A program made the position numbers and the translations under genes. Under the pieces are notes generated by a model, which was not told where the DNA came from, ran no database searches, and was given only the letters and a program-made list of their open reading frames with translations. A DNA stretch of 64,000 bases, from assembly GCA_003342895.1 (NCBI GenBank), contig PTFA01000024.1, positions 3,113,052-3,177,051 on the forward strand, in the 5' to 3' direction. This stretch comes from Casuarius casuarius. Taxonomy: Eukaryota > Chordata > Aves > Casuariiformes > Casuariidae. Of the stretch, positions 1 through 14,300 are shown one piece after another (positions within the stretch are counted from its first letter, which is position 1; each line of letters begins with the position of its first letter).

Positions 1-3000
1 TTTTGCGGCTTGATCTTCAAAATTAGGTTATCTCAATGTTGATGCTTAAATTTGGATTTATTGCCTAATTTCAATTTGAAATAATTTTCATAAGCATTGA
101 GTTGTGTGCTAATTAACCTCTCCTCATTAATTGAAGGAAACATTGTTAATTTTTATCTTGCTTTTCAGTTCACAAATGAGAACTAAGACTTGGAGAGACT
201 AAAGGAACAGCGCCATGTTTTGATGGTTTAGTTGTCTCTAAATAAGCTAGTTTAACTACTGGAAATAGTCTAGCTGAGTTACTGGTGATTTCCATCTGAG
301 AAGAGATATACTGACTTGACAAATAGTACAAATTAACCTAGGTGGAGCTACTGTGATGGATACTCCTTCCAGTACCTGAGCTGGTTCAAGGACTGCATTT
401 TGAGGGCATACCTGGATAAAATACTCAGTATAGGAGCCCAATCTACAGGGTAGGAATAAGGAGCCAACAATACAGAACATCCAAGCAGAGATCCTGAGAT
501 CCATTCAGATCCTTGCAGGGCTTGGCGGCTGGTGTCCCTCTTTGTCATTTCATTGAGATTTAATTCTCATTAACACTCTTTCTATGGATTTTCCTGTGAA
601 AGAAGTGATCAGAACCTTATCTGAAGAGCACAGCTCAAATCTTAAAAGGAGCCAAACTGAAGTATTCCTGTCTTAAACAAAATCAATAATGCTGAATTTA
701 GGAGATGATGATTTCCATAGCAACTGGAGCTCATATAACAAATTCAGGATGATAAGGTATACTGACTGGAGAATCAAGCACAAGAAGATGCTGTCAAATG
801 AGGCACAATCCTGCTCAGATTTTTCCTGTAGGCTGTTGCATGACAGCATCTCAAAGTGGACCAGTGGAAAAAATCTGCAGTGGAATCTTTCAGAGTTTTT
901 CAGTTACGGGAAATTTCCAATGCAGTGGTTAAGTGGTTTGAGTAACAGCTTTATTTAAAAATAAAAATGGCAGTGCTAGATCTGAGAAAAGGTCCTTTTA
1001 GCCAAACCTATGTCAACAGCTTTCTATAATGGATGCCTAGGGAAGAGTATAAGAATGAGACAAATACGTGATGATGCCTTCTCAGATCACTCCTAGGCTC
1101 TAGTGATTGCTGATCAGGGATTTCTTTGCATTTAACAGCCTGGATGGATTTTCGTTTCATTAATTTTTCTAGTCATTTTTAGGCCTATTTAAACTTCTAG
1201 AATTCACAGGATCTTGTTGCAAGGAGTTCCGTGGTTGAACAAGTTCCTCTGTGAGAATAAGCATCCTCTTTTGTTCGTGTTAAATCTGCCACATCCTGGT
1301 TTTTGTATTGGAAGAGGCTGTGAATAATTTATTCATTGTCCCAGATGTCTATAGGTTCCAGAGATAAGTTTTATATTCTAGACGATTATAGGCCAGGACT
1401 TTGAACTCGGAGGACCCGAAAACGTAGGCTTGTTTTTGCTTATGTAAATATTTCTTCGTTGAATTTTGAAAAATTATCTGCATGTTTAAAATTAATCATA
1501 TGTAAATATTGCACATACACAGGAGAGGAAGGGTACCTGAACTGAAAATATGTCAGGTTTGCAAGTATTACAATGTCTTTTAATAGGTTACCAGAAAATG
1601 TTGTTAATAGAGTAGCAGAAGATGACTGAATTCAGTTCAAACTGAATAGAATCTGAATGAACCATATGTGTACAAATAGTTTTTCTTAGTTACTGTAACA
1701 GTGTAAGGTTTAAAATAGCCACTGGAGGGCTCGCTGCTTTCATGTTAAATGACAAGGTGCTCTTTGAAAACCAATACTCTTATTTTTTGGCTAAGATAAT
1801 ATTAATTGATGCATTCAGCATCTGAAGACTGGAGGATAACAGATTTTTTTCAAATTACAGGCAGAGAGCACATATATTTTCAGCTCAAAGAATAACTCTT
1901 GTGATTAATACCTGTGTCATGGTGTGGGTACACTTCGAAAGATTCGGAAGGTAGGAGGATCCAAATGTCATAGAATAAACATAAAGGACCAGATTTCCCA
2001 CCCCCTAACCATAAAAGATCTAAAAAAGCATCCTGTCAGGCAGCAGGGTTTCCCCATTTTGAGGAGCCACCCACACCTCTGACAGATTTTCCCCTCCTTC
2101 CTCTGTTCTGAGTGTGGCACTGAAGACTGCGGCCTCAGTGATGAGTCAGGCCCAGGGCTGTGGCCTGTTTGGACCACTTTGTAGAGCTGCAGGCAAATAC
2201 AACACATTCAGTTGCTGAGAGTTTCTCCTGGCATTTTGAATCCAGTCTTTCTGTCATTGCAATTAAACAGAACTCAGTTTTTGAAAGCTTTGGGAACAAT
2301 CAATCCTATTTACAAATTCTAATCTTATTTTTTATTTTCCTCATATGTATCAGCTTGAGCTTTTCCTTCGTCCTTGTTTTTGTAATCGTATTTGGATATT
2401 TAGATTATCATCATGTCCCTAATTTAATAAATGCAGCTAAACTGTTTATGTTTGGTATTTTTTTCTTGCTTGAGTTCACAGCAGTATTTACCACTCTTCT
2501 GTGGGATAAGAATGTCCAGAAAAAAATATACTGTTCCTGGGGTGATGACACCAGAAATATGCAGGGTGATATCATTCTTTCTGCTCCTGTGAATATGTAG
2601 TATCCCAGACTTCTGAGTCTTGTTGCCTTATTTCAGAGAAACTCATTTGATTTACTGTTCTCCTGTAGTCATTTTCAGTTCTGCATGTTTCCAAGTATTT
2701 CCCTTGCACAGAATATCTGTTTGAATTATTTGCCATGATTTTGAATCTTGCATATTGCAAGCTAATTGTCTCTCTCTTTTTTTTTTTTTTTTTATCCCTG
2801 CTTATGTGTCTCAACTGTCAATGTTCTTGGTGACTCCCATGCTTATTTTAGACACTAGAACAGTCATCTGTTGTAGGAGATATACAGAACTTCGAATTTC
2901 TCTTGGCAGGTAAAACTCTTTTTTGTTCACATTCAAGTATACATATTTGCAGTCTCATAGTGTTTCACTCGCGTATTCCTAACAACCAGCTTTTTAGTCA

Positions 3001-3531
3001 TTCATTTTGAATCATTTTGTTTCTGTCACTCATTCTGAGTGGTAGCTTTTAAGATAAAACATCTCAAGAAAAATGTCCACCCATTAAACTCTTGTTACAG
3101 ATTACCACGAAGTATCTATATAGAAAATAATTTAACAATTTTAAGAGAGGCTGGAAGAAGATTCTACCTTGAAATAAATCTTCCAGGAATCCTGCCTTCC
3201 TGGCTCTCAGGCTAACTACTTTCACCAAACTCATCTTTGCATTGCATTTCCACCACTCTTGCAGTTTGTAGCAGTATGTTGCAAATTTGAGTATGGAAAA
3301 TAACAAAATGACTGCACTTCTGTGTATTGGAAATACACTCAGAACATGAAACCTTGTCCACTTTTTCCAACTATGTCCTTTTATCTAATGACAGGCATTG
3401 CCTCTCTTCACAGACCCTGCCTCATAGCCTTAAACTATCTCAGTTACAAGAACATAAAGGAACACACCTTTTCAGTTATCGTAAGGATATGCCTGATGGA
3501 TGTCTGACTTGATCGTACTTGAATCTTACAT

Positions 3532-3602
3532 CATTACCTACATGTCTGTAGGTAATGTCTGTACAATACAAGTCTGTATTTACAGACTTAAAAAAAAAAA
3601 AA
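3532..3602. repeat. Two adjacent perfect hairpins followed by an A tract
   Basis: Hairpin 1 has arms CATTACCTACA (3532-3542) and TGTAGGTAATG (3547-3557), 11/11 paired, with a 4-base loop. Hairpin 2 has arms AAGTCTGTA (3570-3578) and TACAGACTT (3581-3589), 9/9 paired, with a 2-base loop. An A-run (3591-3602) follows directly. GTCTGTA occurs three times (3544, 3557, 3572). No gene is nearby; origin unknown. Confidence 0.85.
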
Positions 3603-3814
3603 CTTTAGCAAATTCATGGGATAGAAGCACAGGCAAACTGATTCAGCTGGCTTTAGAGGTATTAAAACTTAATGCCTTTGTCTTGTTTTTAGTAGCACAT
3701 CAGCAGGGTTGTCATGGATACTGATTCAGGTCCTGTTTTGCCAGCTTGCAGATGTGCTAAAATGTGATTTTCCCTTCCGAACTATTAGAGATAGCCATCC
3801 TTATGGTCTAGATT

Positions 3815-3875
3815 GAAGGTTCACTGAAATCAGTGGAAAGTCTGGTCATCCTCAATAGATTTTGGACTAGGACTT
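3815..3875. repeat. Copy of a short repeat with CACTGAAATCAGT core
   Basis: Contains CACTGAAATCAGTGGAAAG (3822-3840), which recurs with one inserted T at 21031. The core resembles the CATTGAAATCAATGG unit of a small palindromic repeat family frequent in sauropsid genomes. Extent is approximate. Confidence 0.4.
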
Positions 3876-4469
3876 GGATGAACAGTAATGTTCCAGTTAA
3901 CGTCCCATCTTTATAATAATTATCAGATTTTTTTTTACGATGTCTTATTCCATTGTTGAAAAGTGGGTATATGTTTCCTCTGTTCTATGAGCTTTTTCTC
4001 ATGCGAGAACACACCAAGCTTCAAGCTTCTGCCAGCTTAGTCTTGTAGTGCAGCTCCTGCATTTTCTTATTCCTCCCATGGTAACCTATGATGATTGCAA
4101 GAGACATACTGACTCACACTATTAGGACCGTTGTATTCATAATGGGTAAGGCTAGAAGCAAGGCAAATTCTAGTAGAGAATTTGAGAAGTAGTATTTTCT
4201 TAAATTAAATCAACTCATAAAATTGTAAAAAAAAAAAAAAAAAAAAAGCTTTTGGATGTTTTGCATTTGGACCTGGATTCCTGAAAGTATATCTTGTGTT
4301 ATAGCCACCATCTAGTCACGGGGCCTTGGGGCTGCCTTAATGAAAAATCTGTTTTTTTAACTTTTATTTCTGAGCATAATCTTTGCATCAGAAGTCCAAA
4401 ATGCGGACTGGCAGCATGCTTGGAAAGTATTCACATGTATATCTTCTGACATTTTCTGCTCAATATAAG

Positions 4470-4800
4470 GGCCCTGAGAGCATCTTCCCCGCGCTGGGGG
4501 GGTTGGCTGTGGGAGCCAGGGCCAGCTCAGATCCAGCACAGCCAAAGGTGGCCCCCTCCCCACTGGTGACAGCGGGGAGAGGCTCCCAGGCAGAGCTGCA
4601 GGAGGCCCCAGCCACTGCCACCCCTGGCCTGTGGGAGTTGCTTCCAGCCAAGCCTTTGCCACTGGGCCTGGCCCAAGCTGCAGCCTCAGCCAGGCCACAG
4701 CCCTGCCTGCGCCTACCCCAGGGACCCTGGACCTGCTGACTGTGTTACCATGCTGGGGTCTCCTTTCCTTAGGAGCAGCCAAACCTTGCAGTTCCCTGAC
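4470..4800. other. GC-rich, CpG-poor block of unknown origin
   Basis: About 330 bases rich in G and C in otherwise AT-rich DNA, but with only a handful of CpGs. It is therefore not a protected CpG island and looks like methylated, aged sequence. It produces overlapping open frames on both strands with Ala/Pro/Leu-rich, non-homologous-looking products. It could be an inserted repeat fragment or a local GC peak. I recognise no family. Confidence 0.5.
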
Positions 4801-7599
4801 ACTGACATTTTGAAGTCATGTCTTAAAACTATCGTATGCATAATACCTCCTTTTTTTATTGTAAATGCATATAGTTGTTTTTTTTTTTTTTAGTATATTC
4901 TGGGCTATGCAATAATAGGAAAGGCCAAGGTGCAGTGTTACTCTAAAGGCCAAGTCTGACCCTTAAAGCAGCATGTCAGCTGTGCAGAAAAAGAAGCTAA
5001 AGTATATCAGTTATCATCTAATGGTGATATGATGTTATTTACATTTTGTACACAGGTAACAGGTTACAACTTTCTCCTGCAGGACANGAGAGTGAGGCCC
5101 TTCAACAGCCCTTTTTGGCAGGTGGGTAAGTAGTTGCACCCCAAAATTTTATTTGTAAGTCAAGAAACTTGAAGCATCTGGAGTCCAGATAGTCCCTGGA
5201 GTTGTAAGCGTGGCCAGTGCTTTTCATGGAGGGAGCAGCCAGCAAATGATTTGTTCATTTATTTCACTATATGAGTAGTGAAACCCTGCCAATAATAGGT
5301 GGAAACTTACAGAGGGAGCTAAAGAGATTTCAGTGTCATCCCCCGCATGCCCCATTCCTTTTCCCTCACCTACCAATTCACTTTCCCCTTTCTGATGCTG
5401 GAATCACCTGCTTTGCCAGCACTACACTGCCAGTCCTCTCTGATTCACTGATCCTACTTATCCTACCTGCAGTACTGCACAGAGCTGAGGACTGTGATCC
5501 TTCCCATCCTCAGCCTCAGGCCAGAGGTATGTGCCAGGCGTATGATGTATTGTATCTCAGAAAGCATCTACTCCTAGCTCAGACTTTATGAATTGTCTCT
5601 TAATTTTTTTTCTTATGATATTCCCCAAACTTATTGCTAGCCCTGCTGATCTTACTCTTAAATGAAACTGTAAAGGCTATTGAAAAGCCTTGATTCTATA
5701 TGAAGATGGAAAAAAGATGTTAATGTATCTGTTTACATGCATTCTGGAATGGCATGTTTATCAGGATTTTGCCACTGCAGTTCATGCATTTTACTGGGGG
5801 AAGAGCAGGAATTTGTAAGCCTGATTCAGATTTTTGACTGAATCTGAACCATGGCACTGTATGTGCCTGCCACAGTGTGTCCTGGGCTCCCAGTGCCTGT
5901 ACTGCACAGATCGGCGGACTAACCAGAATGTACCACAAGTGATTTCCTGTGGAAACTACAGTGGGTGGTGGGAATGGCTTGCAGCCAGGCCTTTGCCTGA
6001 CTAGAGTCCAGGAGACACAGTTGCGGTACTCATCCAAACCAGATCAGAGCTACCCTCAATTCCTCAGCTGAGATAACTTGTTTTACACATTTGTATATTA
6101 AGACCATTGGTTAATCTCCTAACTAAAAACAAAATGTTCACATCAAGCATCTGTTATGTGTAACTTTCCAACAGAGTATAATTTCAGTATCAAGTCTACA
6201 GCTGTCTTTAGAAAGAATTGTGGGTAAATATTGCCACTGCTGTTGGTTTGCAGCTGTAATAAGGCAAGGATGTAAACCTGAAATGATAGTCTTTAAAAAA
6301 GCCATAAAAATCAGAGAACTTCTTCTGAGAGTGCGCTTTGGGTTTTAGACTTAGAAATCTGTCTTGAGATATACTAGAAACAAGACTGGGAGTAAGTGGG
6401 GTGTTTTTCAGGATACCGGGTAAACTAATGGCTACTCCAGGTTGGTCCACAGTTGTTTTGGTTCAGTGAGTGTTACAAAAACTGCCTACAAAAATGATAA
6501 TGCTTTCTGCAGTTGATGTTATACTTCAGGTTTGGGTCATGGCAGATAGAAACCATTTCATGTTTGAAAGAAACAGATTTCAAAGGCCTTTTGCTGTCAG
6601 GTCTATCACTTGTACATATGCTTTAATGACAAAACAAATCCAAAACAACAAGCCCCCATCCTTTATAAAAATCAAAAGTACACTGGTCTGTTACAGAGAT
6701 AATATTTGGGGGAGAGGGGTGCAACAGAAAGCGGATTACATAGTAATGGATAAATTCAGACTCATCATCAGCCTAAAAGCAGGAGATGGAGTTCTTCCTC
6801 CACCGTCTCCAGTTGGCAGAAAGAAACAAGAGCCCAGTATGGGTGTAGATCTGTGTTTTTTCCTGCGGGATAAAAGGTTGCATACAGGATGAATGCCTTC
6901 GCTTGATCATGCTCTGTTTCCTCCTACTTAATATCTGCTACCAAACCATGCCACTGCCAAGGAGCCCTTGATGAAGATGAGGGCTGATTTGATTTTTAAG
7001 GGCACGAGAACAGTCTAATCTTAGTGTAGCTAGCTATCTAAATCTCTTTGGTGATAGAGATAGGCTTCTCCAAAGGGAAAATTAGTCTGTGCTCTGAATT
7101 TTCCTATAAGAGTCTTTTTTATTGACCGGAGAGGAAGCCTAGGGAGGTTAATCCTCTGTGCCTCAAAGTAAGTCCTTATGAGCATCTGCTTTCTCTTCAT
7201 GACATTGGTCATTGACATGAGTAGCTGGATGCTGAGCAGTGAAGTTCAGACATAAAAATTGCCAGTTCATGCTTTGAGAATGCTTGAAGTGTATTTCAAA
7301 CAGCAAAATGTGTTACATCTGTGAACTACCAAATTGCCTTTTATTAGGGAAACACAGTTTTTCTATTGTTTGAGTATTATATTCTTTAGAATGTAAAATA
7401 CATATAAATAACAAATCTATGAAATCTCCTGAAGTAATCTTTCTGGAGGGTTTTTCTGACGTTACCGTGCTTTTTTTGTATGTCTTGGTTATGCCTGAGG
7501 AGTCTGAAAACTTTCTTCAATATGTGTTACAGTACAGCAGGCGTTACCATGGTACCTTGTAACATTTTTCCAATCAGCAGATGGAGCTACAAGGAGAAA

Positions 7600-7850
7600 A
7601 AAAGGTTTGAGTGCAGAAATTTGGAATGGAATAATGCTAAAATAAACTCGTTATAAAAATGCTCCATATGATTGATGATAAATTAAAGCAAACAGTCCTA
7701 CAATGTATCATCTGGTAGTGAAACATGTGCTCTCATTTATCTGATCTGCACATAAGCAAAGTCAATTAATCTAAATTAGAAACAACAACTAATGACAGCC
7801 TTTACTTAACTTCAAGCTATTTCCCCTTATTTAAGCTCTCAGCCTAATAT
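7600..7850. promoter_or_regulatory. Possible conserved non-coding element
   Basis: AT-rich, non-repetitive, with clustered homeodomain-like cores (TCAATTAATCTAAATTAG, ACTAATGACAG) and an ATGATTGATGATAAATTAAA run. No frame or repeat explains it. Low certainty without alignment. Confidence 0.2.
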
Positions 7851-8330
7851 TTGAAAGATTGGAAAAAATTAACCTTTAGGAACTTTATATAAATATTTTA
7901 CTTTCTCAAAGGGTGAAATTAAAATAGATGCGTCAGACTGAATGTGGAAATCAGGGGGATGTGATGATTTAAGATTTTCTTAAGAGTTGGTGTGTCTCTG
8001 CAGTCGGCTTCTTTCTGGAGATGGATGTTTGTGTGCGTGAGAGGGAAAAGTCTCTTCCAAAGGACATTCTCGGCAGCCAGGTTTCTCAGCAATCTATTGA
8101 AGACTGATGGAGATGCTTCCCCAAATCCGTCGTTTCCCTAAATGTTTTCCAAATTGTATGTCTCTCACAACTGCCTGAATATATTACTTTGCTGTGTTTC
8201 AGATCACCTTACCAGGTGTTGGTTTCTTGAGGCTTCCAGGAACTGAGTTAAGTAGTGAGGTTTTCAATACGTTTTGATATTTTCAAGGTATCTAAAGAAT
8301 TCAAGAGATGACTTGCTTTTTTAATATAGT

Positions 8331-8344
8331 CAATCATATGATTG
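8331..8344. other. 14-bp perfect palindrome CAATCATATGATTG
   Basis: Exact palindrome centred on CATATG, an E-box core, in intergenic AT-rich DNA. A 12-bp relative with the same centre, TGACATATGTCA, lies at 9794-9805. Either could be chance in DNA of this composition. Confidence 0.5.
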
Positions 8345-11300
8345 GGTTTTTATAACTACAGCATGCTTGTTCAAGGCATACTGCTTTATCAGTACAGAAT
8401 GCTGTGTATGCTCCACTTTCAACTTTTCACATAGTAAGCATGTGTTTGCTCCAACTATTGTTCAAGATCAACGTTTTTTTTAGACAACAGTATACAAATT
8501 GCAATATGAATCTTACAATCCAGTACCCTAGTGCTGAACTTACTTTCCGCTGGCACTGCAAGGAAGGAGAGAAGTTAAACAGTTAGGGGCTGAATTATTT
8601 TTGTTCTTTTGTTTGCTTCACTTTTATGGTGACCAAAATAATGATACGGGGGAATAGTCTGAAGCTCAGTCCAAAATCAGCAGTTCATCAACCTATATTT
8701 TGGCTCCATCAGAACTTTTTGTGCTGCATGAAGCAGATCAAAAAGAAAGAGCCCAGTATTTTGTAACACTACAAATGCAACTGCAGAAGTACCCCATATT
8801 TCAGCTTTTAAAAATAATCACTTGAATCTTATTTTCCTTGGTGATTTGTCTTACTGGCCGTTGAGGTGCTCTTGCATTGTGCTTTTAGGGCTGCATCTCT
8901 TCTATAGATGAACAGAGGATTTCAGTATTCATGGTGACACCTTTGGAAGCACTAAATGCTTATACAATCACTTTAAAATGGCAGGATGTAACTAAAGCCA
9001 TGAATTTGATAGGAATCTCTAAAAAATTACAGTATTTTTCATGGTACAGAAAGCAGAACTAATCAAAATGGATGTTGTTAGCATGTGTTAAGCATGTTCA
9101 CAAAGTTCTGAGATGATTTTATGTCATATTTATTGCACTCTGAGTGAGATACATAGCTGTGAAGTTCTCTGTGTCTGATTGTGCTTTATTATTCAGTTGT
9201 GTCTAACTCTGCCCATTTATCCTTTGGGATTATGGAGGATGTGCCTTTTTGCACCTTCAAAATATGGGGGAAGGGGGTAAAGTTCCCTTGAGTCCAGTGT
9301 GCCAGTGCAATCATGCCTGGAACCGCATATTAAAGACCTATTGTCTGAGAAAGGAGCTGTCTAATATTTTTCAAAGTGCAGATAATTGCCAGGGACAAAA
9401 AAGGGAAGCAACACATTCTCGAGTTCCTTGATGCGTTCAGTTCCCCACCTCCGCTTAAGTGGGAAAGTACTGCCTTAGCTCTGTTCTTCCAGGTGCTCTA
9501 GTCACCTGATCCTTCCTGTTATCCCCCATTTGGAGTTTTAACTGCTGTTTTTTGCTATGTGCGTGACATATCAGCCCCTATGTTCCCTAGTGCTGAAAGA
9601 AGAGTCATGATCTGAGGCAGCATAGATGTTTGCATAAATTGCTTGTCACCTCTTATTTGCTGTACACCACAGATGTCCTTGCAGGACAGTTTAGCTCTAT
9701 GTGGAGCCACCAGCTACATGAGATTTTCTTGGGCTGTGGATTTCCTATTTTTTGTCCTGTTTCCATACAGTGTCAAGACAGAGTTATGGTCCATGACATA
9801 TGTCACAGAAATATGAATAGTGAAAATGATGATAATTAGAAAGAAGGTAGTAGCAGGGTCCTAATTTGGTTTTCAAGATGAGGCCCTTTTCTTCCTCTGC
9901 TTCTAATATTTCGGTGAACTTCAGTGCTTGTTTGAGTTGTGGAAAATTGATATACTCTGTTGATCCACACAAGTTCAGAAAAGTGTCAGGAAAAGAGGTT
10001 ATAGAAACAAACAACAACACCACTGCCCTTGAAGAAAGAGGGAAAAGAACCGTAGTTACTCTTAGAAGGCAAAAGGAAATAACTGAACTTTGTTCAAGTG
10101 AACAGAAAAGATAAGAATGTAGAGATTCTGATTTGCTGAATTTCAAATGAGCCTTCAAAAGCAAACAAAAAAGACCTTATACTATTTGTGCATTGTTATT
10201 AATTAACTGGCTTCACTGGACTTACTGGCTCCTGAAAGTATTATGAATCAGAGAAGCATGTATTTGCTCCTGATCTGTCTTAGGTATACTAGAAAGAGAA
10301 GTTCTTAAATCCTATCCTAGTGAATAGTAAGTAGTAAAATATTTAATGGGCAAACTGAAATAACATTCCAACTGATGCTTGAATGACATGTATTTTCATT
10401 TATTAATTTATTAATTTAGTATGTTACTTCAGCTCCAAAAAGCTTTTTAATCCTCTCACAATGCAAATAAGAAAATATGGTGCCTCTCCTGAAGTGTTTA
10501 TTATATAGTATCTGCGTATACCTGCAATAAATCCCAATAAATCTAATGGGGCCCTGCATAGATAGAAAAGTCTGCTGTAAGATTTATTGCAGAGTTGTCA
10601 CTCAGATTCTGGTAATGTGTAATAAGGAAGGAGAAGTTCTGTGTGTGTTTTTTTTTTTTAATAAAAGCTAGTATATACCATGTATGGCAAGTTCTTTACT
10701 ATACAGAATAAATAGCTGACATCTCTTATGCACAGTGTTCCTAGAATACAGAAACTGGTAGTGAGGAAGGTTCTATAGGTAAATTTTCTGAATAGCTACA
10801 ATATCATGTAGAGCTGAAGCTGTGATGAATATATGCTTTTTGTCCCAGGAGATAAGCTTTTTTCTGGAATGTTTTTTAAAAATAGGTATTTCTTGTAACT
10901 TAGCAATCAGAAGATAATTATATCTAGAGGTGTGACAATTCAACTAGTTTTTCTTTTTTTTATATATATGCTTGGAACTATTTTTACTCTATGTTTTTGC
11001 CTTAATTTAGCCAGTAATATTTTGGCTCAGAAAATTTATCATTATATTATATACATTGACAAATTAGCTCCCAGAATTCATATTTTTAAATTGTCTATAT
11101 ATAGTTGAAATGGAAAAGGCAATAAATGCCATTACTTTTTCTTATTATCATTTTCCAAGACTTGTCAGATGATCCTGCATCTTGTAAAATTATTTAACTA
11201 TAACTGCCAACAAGTTCTTTGTCTGAGATTTTGCTTTTTCAAGCCCCTCCTAGTAATTTTTGGAATAAAACTAATAAATGATGATACTTTCCCAGGCTTT

Positions 11301-14300
11301 CTCCTCCTGCATGGTGTGTTGGACAGAGCAGAGGTTTGGGTCATGGGAATAGGAGATCCTTGAGCATCATTCAAGGTATTTGTGAATTCTGGAAATTTTT
11401 GAAGTGTGCTGAGCCATGGACAAGCTACTCACCCACCTGCAGTTTTTTAAAAAACCTCTATTGTACTAGTTTCCTAAAAAATAGATTATTACGCATTTGC
11501 CACCGAAGGAAACAGGACAAAAAAGAAGAAAGAACGATCTCTTTTTAAAGATACTAAATACAGAAGGGAATGATGATTAAAAGACCACTGAGTTGCTTTT
11601 GTGCTTTGCACAAAAATAGCTTATGAGAAGATCGAATTAGGGGAGAGAAGCATGCAAGTCATTTGATGATTAGATGGGATTTGTTTGTTCTGAATGCTAT
11701 TCAAATATTTGAACTGTTAATATGCAGATAGTTTCAGTATGACGTATTGAGTAGGACATTCACTGAATATAATTCAGCTCACCTAAGATCTGGTCAGCCC
11801 TCTGTAGTTGACTATCTCTTTCCATAGACTGAAGAGAGAGTTTAGGATGAGTAGACTTCAAACTTAAGCACCTCCATTAAGTGCCTAAAGTTAGGTGGGA
11901 TGAAAATGGGCTTAGGGGACATGACACTCAATTGCAAAACTCTGTTTGAATCTGGAAACTCCCACCTGCAATCTGTATATTAATGTGTCAGAAACAAGTG
12001 CTATATATGGTTGAGATAGAAACAGTTATGCTGTTATGGTCACATTGCATTTGTGCTGAGATGCAAAAATTATACCCGAGATGGCTATTCTGTAGCTATT
12101 TTAAGCATATTGAGTTCTCATTAACACGTGTGAACTTCCCATGGAAATATTAGTAAGTCTCATTCATCATCTTTATTTGTTGTTCTGAAAAGATTAATTT
12201 GTGTTGGTCAGCCTCTTACTCTCTAGGAATTAATTTTCCACAAATTCCACAGAGGGCGATCATGAATTAGAAAATCTACCTGATCTTAGCCAACTTTCTT
12301 TAACTGAAAATATTTGTCTTCCTCTATGTCTGTGCCACTAGCTTTGAGATCATTTCTTTTGTTCCACAAATGAGCAGTCAAACATCTGGCTTCGTGCAAT
12401 TACTGTGCCCTTCCCCAAGTCGGTTAACCTCTTTTGGGCTAAACCCTGAAATGAATTTATCATGAATTTGATCAGCATTTTATGTCCTGGTCAAGACAAA
12501 TGGAGAATTAGTCTTGTGTTACTTTTCCATTCCAGTTAAACATTTTGCAATTTTGAAGTACTAGAGGGAAGTTAATATTGTATTCTTTATTGACTTTGGA
12601 AAACTATTTTCTCCTGAGTAAAGTCACACTGTTGTCAACATCACATGAACTTGAATTTACCTAGGAGGTGTATACTCTTAGATCCCTAAACTAATAATGT
12701 TTAATTGTATAATATGATTTATTACTAAGTTGATTGATTTCCTTTTGAATGTAAGTGAAACATTGTACAACATTGATAACCATTAGTACCACATCATTGG
12801 GACATACAACATTTTATGTTATTTTGATTATTTGTAAGTCATGTTGTCCTATTATAATAATATCTTTTTAAACTAGGGACTCTTCAGTCTTCTAAACTCT
12901 TCAGTGAAGAGGGTGACAAATGAGAAGCATAAAGGAGAAACTTCACAATTTTCGATTTTGTATTTCAAATTCTTCGCAGAACTCTCCCCTTAGCTTTTAT
13001 GCTGATGGAGGAAGAGTGGTGCATTATCCAAGTTTTCATAGATTCCCAAATCTGTATCCGATAGCAGTGCTTTTAGAAAAGACCATTCCAGTCCATCAGA
13101 GCTTTCTCAGGCTCTAAGTATGCTACCAGGATATTTACTTAGTTGCATTTTTTGAAATTGTCCAATACTTTGTTTAATACTTTGCTGCAGTTTGTAAGCA
13201 GGGAACAATTCCCGTGTTAGCAGCAAATATTAAGTAGGAATATATTGCAACTTTTTTTTTCACAGTCTTTGAGAATATTTTTCAAGTGTATGTTAAGAAT
13301 CATAATTGCCCTGTCCAAGGCAAAAAGCTGCTGTTCTTTGAAGACTTTGGTATTTTTATCAACTATTTCTAAATTAGACTTGTCATATTACAACCATTAG
13401 TGTATTTCAAAATTTCTTCAGAGTCTCTTGGGGCAGGAAGATTTGTTGCTAAATAATTCTTCAGATATGTTTCTGATTGGTATTTTTTTCTTCCTCCTCC
13501 TCCTTTCATCTCCTTCTTCTCCTTCACTGCCTGTATTTGATTTTTTTCCCCCTCTTAATCTGTAAGTGAGGCATATGCTTGCCTTCATTCTTTTACTCAT
13601 GTGCATCCATTCTGCAGATATGGCATTTAGTTAGCCTTCTGAGGAAGGATATATAAATAACAAGGCTTGTAGTTTTTCAGACTCCTTTGGTTCTCTTTCT
13701 GTTTCCCTTTCTTTTTTTCATTTGTGGTAAGAAACCAATTAATTACCCTCATTACTGTATGCTTTAAATGCATATTGGACAATGTTTTCAGATGTTTGAC
13801 TTCTATCTTTCATGTCAAAATAAAATAAGTATTCTGATAACATTTCAAACCCCCACATTTTTTATTAGGGAATTCTTCAGCTTTCAAGGCTTTCTATAGG
13901 ATCTTAGTTCTCATTCTAAATGTGAGTTAAAATGTTCATCAGTTCTGTCTATGCTTGGATGTAAGATCTGTAGCTGTAACATCTGCTACTAAGAATGATG
14001 TAACTAATTTGGTATTTAAAATTGCCGGAGTGGGCAGGTAGTTGTGGGAGAAGATATGAACACTTTTAGCAAGATCCTTGCTTTCCAATAACTATGGACT
14101 TGATATGGGACTATAGGTATATGATTTTCCAATGTTTATTGGTTGATTTCTTCACTACCGTATTATTTGAGTTGCACCTTGTATATTCAAGCAAGTAAAC
14201 AGTTACATGTAAAGGAGTGGTTTACGGGGGTATGATATATCAAGCCAGAGATAGAATTCACAGTGAGTAAACATGGGACATAAATAGGAATATGAAGGCG

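Larger units (their letters stand above)
1..4469. other. Intergenic DNA, no gene seen
   Basis: AT-rich sequence with stop codons in all frames. The longest frame (2160-2600) is a hydrophobic, T-rich chance frame. Contents: a T17 run (2777-2793), the double hairpin at 3532, a repeat copy at 3815, and an A21 run (4227-4247). Confidence 0.7.

Noticed and set aside
2160..2600. 146-codon open frame with a hydrophobic stretch
   Set aside because: The hydrophobicity comes from T-rich DNA. There is no recognisable domain, and the length is possible by chance in AT-rich sequence with alternative starts.
11820..11960. Weak likeness to a CTTAGGCACCTAA-type repeat
   Set aside because: Only scattered matches to a remembered consensus; not enough to call.
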